Shown here piece after piece: positions 1 to 4,577 of a DNA stretch of 5,943 nucleotides; the stretch's first letter is position 1; each line of letters starts with the position of its first letter. The notes below the pieces were generated by a model. It searched no databases. It worked only from the letters and a program-made list of their open reading frames with translations, and was not told where the DNA came from. The DNA lies in contig WRHT01000096.1 of the NCBI GenBank assembly GCA_009783115.1, positions 1 through 5,943 on the forward strand, written 5' to 3'. Made by a program: the position numbers and the translations under genes. This DNA is from Desulfovibrionaceae bacterium. GTDB lineage: Bacteria; Desulfobacterota; Desulfovibrionia; Desulfovibrionales; Desulfovibrionaceae.

Positions 1-1
1 C

Positions 2-40
2 ATACGGGAGCACCTGCAGGCGCTGAAACCCGCCCTGTAG
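2..40 (+). CDS. 3' end of an upstream open frame ending at amber TAG (partial)
   Basis: Bases 2-37 encode twelve residues (IREHLQALKPAL) and are followed by TAG at 38-40. The gene begins outside the window, so its product cannot be named. The peptide is helix-like and reads as normal coding sequence. The TAG is in exactly the same frame as the large gene that follows, and that frame has no further stop until 1652. Two readings are possible. The first is that this is the genuine C-terminus of a separate upstream gene. The second is that it is the interior of one long gene with the downstream protein, interrupted by a nonsense codon, a sequencing error or a readthrough stop. The missing ribosome binding site downstream favours the second reading, but the window cannot settle it. 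Confidence 0.45.
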   Translation: MREHLQALKPAL

Positions 41-42
41 TT

Positions 43-68
43 CATCGCCGCCCTGCCTGTGGCGGATG
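43..68 (+). other. GC-rich stem-loop just downstream of the in-frame TAG
   Basis: CATC (43-46) and CGCC (49-52) pair with GGCG (61-64) and GATG (65-68). This gives eight base pairs with a two-base bulge (47-48) and an eight-base loop (53-60). The stem begins three bases after the amber codon, and its loop contains the first two bases of the only nearby in-frame start codon (GTG 59). It has no T-tract, so it is not a typical intrinsic terminator. It could influence readthrough or initiation, or be a chance fold in GC-rich coding DNA. Confidence 0.3.
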
Positions 69-1654
69 TTCCACCCAGGTTCGGGACGCAGCTTGTCATC
101 ACGCCCGAAGAACAGCAGCGTTTGTTGCGGGTCATTCCCGGAACCCCGCTACGCGACCCCGATCTTATCAAAACCGTGCTTCTGGAATCCCGCTCCATTT
201 CCGGCGATTTGAAAAAACTTGTGTTTCCCGGCATGAGCCTGGAGTCTCTGGCCGAATCTATCTTGAGTATCAGCAATACGCACAGAAAATTGATCGGCCC
301 GTTCGAGGAGCAGGGCAGGGCACGGGATGAAGTTTACGGCGCGTACCGGGCGGCTCTGACCCTGGCTCTGGATTCGCTGCAACTCACCCCCGGCCAGGAA
401 AGGGAATTGTACGGCCTGGTATCCGGCCCCAGGGGTGTGGAACTGGGGCGCGGTTTCGTGAATATGGCCGACCTGGGCTATCTGAACAAAACCGAGGAAA
501 GCGCCCGCCTGAAGGTGGGGCTGCTCGGCGGCGTCAGCGCCCTGGACAACTTGCGCCTGATTCTCGGCCCCCGTGTGGGCGAGCGGGTGGAAGAAGATCC
601 TTTCTATTACGCCGAAGATATGGATGTGCGGGATGTTCCCGGCGTCCTGTTTCAAAAGGCCGAGGCGCTGGGTTTCAAATCCGTGGATTTTCCGGGCTAT
701 GCCGCCTTGTCTCTGGTTTCTCCCAAACTGACGCACGCGCAGTGGGATGCCCTTCTGCCCCTGTTGCGGACGGTGGGTCAGGGATTTACCAAGGACAAAT
801 TCAGCCATGACCAAGTTCTGAAGATGGTCGCCGTCAATGCCCGGGAACTTCTGGCCGCCTTGGAGGCCAACCGGGGCCGGCCCTTGAGTCCGGCGCAGAT
901 CTGGCGGGCAGTCATTGGCGGCTCGGCTCCGAGAGGCCTGACCGAGGGCAACCTGGGCCCGAAACTGTTGCAGACAGCCTCGACGCGCCTGTTCCAGAAA
1001 AGCAGCGTCATGTTTCCGGATAGTCCGCCGGAGTATGCCGAGATCATGATTCCCGCCGGACTGGGCGAGTCAGGGCTTTCTTTTCAGACCATGTTCAATG
1101 CCTGCCGGCCCGGCGGCCGCATCAGCCTGGAGGATTTGCGCTTCGGACCGCCCACCATGTCTTCGCTGTCCGGCCATAATGAGCAGAACGCCTACGGCCT
1201 GGTTACGGACTTCCGGCGCAGGCAGACGGCTCCTGACGGAACTCCTTCCACCATGACCATCCGCGCCGGCGGGGGCAATGACGTTACCATTGCCCACCAG
1301 CATATACCGGATGAGGAAAACAACCCCGATAACCCCATATTCACGGCGATCATGGAACATTGCCGGGGCCTGTGCGGTTCCGAGCCGCAGTTCAGGCGGG
1401 TCATGCAGAGCCTGTCCCAGGCGGGGACAATCCACCTGCGCATGCTGTCGGAAAAGGCCTTTGCGGGCACGGGCAAGTCATTTTCGGAACACAGCCATAT
1501 GAACAGCACCGTCAGCCGTCTCGACAACGGAAGCGTTGTGGTGGAATTGGCCAACGGGCCGGATGACCGCCCCTTCGGGGGGCGGATACAAATCACCGTA
1601 AGCCCGGACGGCGAGGCCGAAATTACGGAGATGAGCCTTGAACTGCGCGGCTGA
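59..1654 (+). CDS. Protein A: unrecognised protein, putative T3SS substrate or effector (start uncertain, possibly 5'-interrupted)
   Basis: I do not recognise a named family. The frame encodes up to 531 residues ending at TGA 1652-1654. No signal peptide or transmembrane segment is visible, so the product is cytosolic or exported without a Sec signal. Residues 1-320 look mainly helical. The C-terminal third contains a Cys/His-bearing helical stretch (H434, C435, C439), then FRRVMQSLSQAG at 445-456, then alternating beta-like segments from about 485 to the end. The GTG at 59 is the first possible start after the in-frame TAG at 38-40. It has no purine-rich ribosome binding site, unlike every other gene here, and the next in-frame ATG (233) would remove 58 residues. 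The real gene may therefore begin upstream of the window and be broken by the TAG. Protein B follows after 29 bases, and two CesT-type chaperones follow B, which is the main reason to suspect a type III secretion substrate. The function is unproven. The C-terminal 80 residues may be homologous to those of protein B. Confidence 0.8.
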   Translation: MADVPPRFGTQLVITPEEQQRLLRVIPGTPLRDPDLIKTVLLESRSISGDLKKLVFPGMSLESLAESILSISNTHRKLIGPFEEQGRARDEVYGAYRAALTLALDSLQLTPGQERELYGLVSGPRGVELGRGFVNMADLGYLNKTEESARLKVGLLGGVSALDNLRLILGPRVGERVEEDPFYYAEDMDVRDVPGVLFQKAEALGFKSVDFPGYAALSLVSPKLTHAQWDALLPLLRTVGQGFTKDKFSHDQVLKMVAVNARELLAALEANRGRPLSPAQIWRAVIGGSAPRGLTEGNLGPKLLQTASTRLFQKSSVMFPDSPPEYAEIMIPAGLGESGLSFQTMFNACRPGGRISLEDLRFGPPTMSSLSGHNEQNAYGLVTDFRRRQTAPDGTPSTMTIRAGGGNDVTIAHQHIPDEENNPDNPIFTAIMEHCRGLCGSEPQFRRVMQSLSQAGTIHLRMLSEKAFAGTGKSFSEHSHMNSTVSRLDNGSVVVELANGPDDRPFGGRIQITVSPDGEAEITEMSLELRG

Positions 1655-1672
1655 ACCGTGCGGATGAGGAAC

Positions 1673-1678
1673 AAGGAG
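1673..1678 (+). promoter_or_regulatory. Ribosome binding site of protein B
   Basis: AAGGAG lies five bases before ATG 1684. It fixes that start, and it is the first strong Shine-Dalgarno site in the window. The 29-base gap after protein A contains no hairpin that would end transcription, so A and B are probably on one transcript. Confidence 0.8.
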
Positions 1679-1683
1679 ATCAT

Positions 1684-3648
1684 ATGAGCCAGGTCACCAA
1701 TACTCCCATCCCTGTTACCGGCCCCCAGGGGATGCAGCCTCTGGACCAGACGGAAGGGCCGGGCGTCCAGCAGCCTGTTGTCGCTCAACCGCCTCCCCTG
1801 CGCACCCCGCAGGAAGTGCTGGCCGAGTCGCAGCAGCGTTTCCCCCAGGCGAACGAAAAGCAGTTGCGCGGTGAAAGCGGGATTCCCACCCTGACGGGGA
1901 CGCAGATGGACACCTTATATGAGCTTGCCGCGCAGAAAGGCCCGCAGGGCATGGCAACGGTACTCCTGGAAACCGGCGGATCGCTCAAGGTGGCGCTCAT
2001 GCCCACCGAGGGCGTGCCGGGGCCGGATCAAACCGCGAACATCCAGGGCTATGTGCGGGAAGGCCAGGCGCTCTATGAGCGGATCATGGGCGGTGATATG
2101 GAGGTGCCTCGCGGCAAGGATGAAGTGGCGAAGATCATGTGGTTTCTGCAAGCCCTGGGTTCCTCCAAGGCCTCGGAATCTTCCGGAGGCAATCCGCCCG
2201 TGCCCGCCCTGTTCAAGGAAGGGGCCTTCAGCATTGAGGACCCGGAACACAGGCTGGAGGGTTTTTTGGCATCATGCAATTCCTACAAGCGGGAGTCGTC
2301 CCATTTGTCGGGATTCCAGGGTCAGCCCGGCTGCCATCCCCGTGGGGTGGACATCCGGGGCGTGCCCATGCCCAACGGCCGGAAAACCGTGCTGTTCGCC
2401 CGTATGCCCGGATCCACTGAAGTCGCCAAGAACGGGGACCCCAATATGGGCGACAAGGGATTTCTTTTTCTCAAAATTGAACCGCACGGCTGCCGGGGTT
2501 TTTCCTTCGGCGGCACCGGCAGGGCCGGAGAACAGGCCGGATTAGGCAAGAGCGTGAAGCGCTTCTTCGCCAACCTCGCCGACAGCATCGGCCATGCCTT
2601 TGGTTTCACCAGGTCGCTGGGCCAGCGGATTGGCCTGGTGGCCATTGACGGCCAGAACAACCGCGAACGGGTGCCTTCCGACGTAAAGGAGCTGTACACC
2701 GGGTTTACGAAACAAATCAGCGCCCTGCAAAAGAACGGATCGGAAGAAGTCAGGAAGGCGGGCCAGGATCTGGCGAACCTCCTGGCGCGGAACGCGCCCT
2801 TATCCTCCACCGGCGGCATCCGGGTGATGATCCAGAACCTGGAACAGGCCAAAACCCTGTACCTCGGCCTGCCGCAGGAATTGCGCGATGACCCGGCCTT
2901 GGCGTCTTTGGGGCAGCGGCTGGATGACGCCCTGCTCATGCTGCGCAATCATGGGGATCATGCGCAATACCGCATCGGCAACGAAGTAATCCTGATGAGC
3001 GGAGATACGGGCATCAGCAACGCCACGCGCGTGGAGCGGCCGGATCACCAGATAACCAGGCAGGGCGGCCTGTCGGATGAGAACAAGGGGTTGGTGCTGG
3101 CCGGGATGCGCTATATCCTGTCCAACATAGATAACAAAAAGGATGTCGTGCAGTTTGAAAAAGACAGCCTCCGCAGCGCCTATCGCCTGGGGATGAACGG
3201 GGATGAGCATCCCGTCACGCACGATGTCGAGCTGGCCAAGCAAACCGTTCTTGACCTGGCGGATGGCGACCAGCGCATTGCCGACTCCCTGATGACCATT
3301 GCCAATCAGAGTATTGCGGAACCGCTGACCAGCGCCATGGTCAAGGAAGGGATCATGAGCTCCCTGAGCATGATCAGCCCGGGCAGCGTGGATAACTACC
3401 AGATCAGCAGGCTGCCGGATACGCCGCAAGGCGCCAAGGTTTTTCGCGTGGGCTATTCTTTTGATCAGCCGGTGGGTACGAATGGGAAGCTGCCCACCCT
3501 GGGAGGAATGATTGATGTGGATCAGGAGCAGACCCGGGTGAGCGGCCAGATGTTCATGCAAATCACCTTCCACCCGAACGGCTCCATTGAGCCGGTCTTT
3601 GACGGCGAACCGTCCTTCAGCTTCACCCTGACCCCGGCACGGAAATAG
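1684..3648 (+). CDS. Protein B: 654-aa unrecognised protein, putative T3SS effector or substrate
   Basis: I cannot assign a family. ATG 1684 is supported by AAGGAG five bases upstream. Residues 1-45 are rich in Pro, Gln, Thr and Val with few charges, and look disordered; this composition is common in N-terminal type III secretion signals. No Sec signal or membrane span is present. A central domain (about 180-330) carries all three cysteines of the protein (C198, C217, C270) and a hydrophobic strand plus turn, GFLFLKIEPHG at 259-269. Residues 330-430 are helical and charged. Residues 460-570 form a second helical region, and the last 80 residues look beta-rich, resembling the end of protein A. 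Its stop codon overlaps the ribosome binding site of the first chaperone, so B and the chaperones are translationally coupled. Class I chaperones are usually encoded next to the effector they bind, which makes B the best candidate client. It could instead be a translocation accessory protein or a structural substrate. The CDS itself is nearly certain; the role is inferred from context. Confidence 0.93.
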   Translation: MSQVTNTPIPVTGPQGMQPLDQTEGPGVQQPVVAQPPPLRTPQEVLAESQQRFPQANEKQLRGESGIPTLTGTQMDTLYELAAQKGPQGMATVLLETGGSLKVALMPTEGVPGPDQTANIQGYVREGQALYERIMGGDMEVPRGKDEVAKIMWFLQALGSSKASESSGGNPPVPALFKEGAFSIEDPEHRLEGFLASCNSYKRESSHLSGFQGQPGCHPRGVDIRGVPMPNGRKTVLFARMPGSTEVAKNGDPNMGDKGFLFLKIEPHGCRGFSFGGTGRAGEQAGLGKSVKRFFANLADSIGHAFGFTRSLGQRIGLVAIDGQNNRERVPSDVKELYTGFTKQISALQKNGSEEVRKAGQDLANLLARNAPLSSTGGIRVMIQNLEQAKTLYLGLPQELRDDPALASLGQRLDDALLMLRNHGDHAQYRIGNEVILMSGDTGISNATRVERPDHQITRQGGLSDENKGLVLAGMRYILSNIDNKKDVVQFEKDSLRSAYRLGMNGDEHPVTHDVELAKQTVLDLADGDQRIADSLMTIANQSIAEPLTSAMVKEGIMSSLSMISPGSVDNYQISRLPDTPQGAKVFRVGYSFDQPVGTNGKLPTLGGMIDVDQEQTRVSGQMFMQITFHPNGSIEPVFDGEPSFSFTLTPARK

Positions 3649-3652
3649 GAGG
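3647..3652 (+). promoter_or_regulatory. Ribosome binding site of chaperone 1, overlapping the stop of protein B
   Basis: AGGAGG uses the last two bases of the TAG stop codon of protein B (3646-3648) and sits seven bases before ATG 3660. A second GGAG follows at 3651-3654. The overlap implies that ribosomes finishing B re-initiate on the chaperone gene. Confidence 0.85.
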
Positions 3653-3659
3653 AGAAACC

Positions 3660-4100
3660 ATGACTGTGCGCGAACACGCGGATTCCCTCTTTGCGCTCCT
3701 GTCTTCAAAACTGGGGGAGGGCGTCCTGGCGCTCGATGACGCGGGAAGCGCCCTTTTTTCCATCGGCGACACCCTGTTTGCCGCCGGTCTGGATGAAGAA
3801 GCCGAAATCCTGGTGCTTTCCGGGTTTATCGGCCAACTGCCCGCGGGATACAGCCGCGAAAAAAGCCTGCGCGAACTTGCCCAGGCCAATTTCAACTGGG
3901 GCGGCACCGGCGGCGGCGCCATCGGGCTGGAACGGAACACGGATTTCGTGTATCTGCATCAGCGTTTTTTTCTCCCCTTGCCAGCGCCGGAAGAATTTCC
4001 CGGCCTTTTTGCAAACCAGCTCAGCCTGACGCGCCATTGGGCCGGGGTTTTGGAAGAGATGGCCGCGCCGCCGGATGTTGCGTCGGCCATACGGGTATAA
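3660..4100 (+). CDS. CesT/Tir-family type III secretion chaperone (paralogue 1)
   Basis: This 146-residue acidic protein has the size and pattern of class I T3SS chaperones. These are small dimeric cytoplasmic proteins that bind the N-terminal region of an effector and hold it ready for the secretion ATPase. An N-terminal amphipathic helix (about 3-18) is followed by strands that include LALDDAGSALFSIGD (23-37) and ILVLSGFIGQLP (about 50-61). A helix comes next (about 65-77), then the conserved block ANFNWGGTGGG at 76-86, then strands through FFLPLP, and a C-terminal helix around 120-135. ATG 3660 is set by a strong AGGAGG. The gene lies 11 bases after protein B and 9 bases before a second chaperone with the same layout, in which the corresponding Ala-Asn and Trp fall at identical positions 76, 77 and 80. 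I infer that it serves protein B or A. Which chaperone pairs with which substrate cannot be told from sequence. Confidence 0.86.
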   Translation: MTVREHADSLFALLSSKLGEGVLALDDAGSALFSIGDTLFAAGLDEEAEILVLSGFIGQLPAGYSREKSLRELAQANFNWGGTGGGAIGLERNTDFVYLHQRFFLPLPAPEEFPGLFANQLSLTRHWAGVLEEMAAPPDVASAIRV

Positions 4101-4107
4101 GGAGGTG
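4098..4107 (+). promoter_or_regulatory. Perfect ten-base Shine-Dalgarno site for chaperone 2, including the stop of chaperone 1
   Basis: TAAGGAGGTG is fully complementary to the usual 3' end of bacterial 16S rRNA (CACCUCCUUA). Its first three bases are the TAA stop of chaperone 1. The GGAGG core (4101-4105) is four bases from ATG 4110, which is slightly close. This suggests coupled and potentially high translation of the second chaperone. Confidence 0.85.
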
Positions 4108-4109
4108 GC

Positions 4110-4535
4110 ATGAGTTACCGTAAGGATGCGGACAAATTGCTGGCCGCTCTCGCGGCCTCGGTGGAAGGCCCGGATATGGCTCTCAACGCAGAAGGGAACT
4201 GCCTCGCCACACTGAACGGCATGGTGTTCGCCTTCAGTTTTGACGAGGAAAGACAGTGCCTGTTCATTCAGAGCCACGGGGGCAGTCTCGGCCAGGCCGC
4301 CGACCCGGCGGCGGTACTCGAAAAAGTGCTTGAGGCCAACCATCTCTGGCAAGGCACGGCCGGCGGGGTGCTGGGCCTGGATGAACAGAACGGGGAACTG
4401 GGCCTTGCCTATCGCCTGGATTTTCCTTTGCCGGGAGAGGAATTCCCCGAAACCCTGCTTTGCGGATTGATGCCGCACCTCGCGGGAGTTACGGAATGGT
4501 GCCGCGATCTTGCGGCTCCTGGCGGAACAGGCTGA
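4110..4535 (+). CDS. CesT/Tir-family type III secretion chaperone (paralogue 2)
   Basis: This 141-residue acidic protein belongs to the same class I chaperone family as its upstream neighbour and aligns with it over almost its whole length. The N-terminal helix (5-17) is followed by MALNAEGNCLATLNG (23-37), strands ending LFIQSHGGSLG (about 51-61), and a helix AVLEKVLEANHLW (68-80). The shared block ANHLWQGTAGG is at 76-86, then YRLDFPLP (about 102-109), and a C-terminal helix with LAGVTEWCRDLA (about 124-135). It acts in the cytoplasm as a dimer that binds a secretion substrate. The start is fixed by a perfect Shine-Dalgarno sequence overlapping the previous stop, with a nine-base gap. Two chaperones next to two large candidate substrates suggest one chaperone per substrate, or a heterodimer serving a single client. 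No terminator follows before the sensor gene 42 bases downstream. Confidence 0.86.
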   Translation: MSYRKDADKLLAALAASVEGPDMALNAEGNCLATLNGMVFAFSFDEERQCLFIQSHGGSLGQAADPAAVLEKVLEANHLWQGTAGGVLGLDEQNGELGLAYRLDFPLPGEEFPETLLCGLMPHLAGVTEWCRDLAAPGGTG

Positions 4536-4565
4536 GGACACCACCATGCTGGTTTTGGAAATAAC

Positions 4566-4571
4566 GGGAAG
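4566..4571 (+). promoter_or_regulatory. Ribosome binding site of the Cache-HAMP sensor
   Basis: GGGAAG lies six bases before ATG 4578. It is weaker than the sites of protein B and the chaperones, but well placed. No other ATG, GTG or TTG occurs in this frame between the chaperone 2 stop (4533-4535) and 4578, so the start is well determined. Confidence 0.65.
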
Positions 4572-4577
4572 AGCCCT

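Noticed and set aside
1919..2545. A 208-codon + strand frame inside protein B
   Set aside because: It is an out-of-frame translation rich in Arg, Pro, Cys and Trp, typical of a shifted reading of GC-rich sequence, with no ribosome binding site.
2800..3708. A 302-codon antisense open frame across the end of protein B
   Set aside because: It is a shadow frame of protein B with His/Gln/Arg-rich, Gly-poor translation and no believable start context.
4536..4577. Possible terminator or promoter between chaperone 2 and the sensor
   Set aside because: No inverted repeat with a T-tract is present, and I see no convincing -35/-10 or -24/-12 pair in these 42 bases, so the sensor may simply be co-transcribed.
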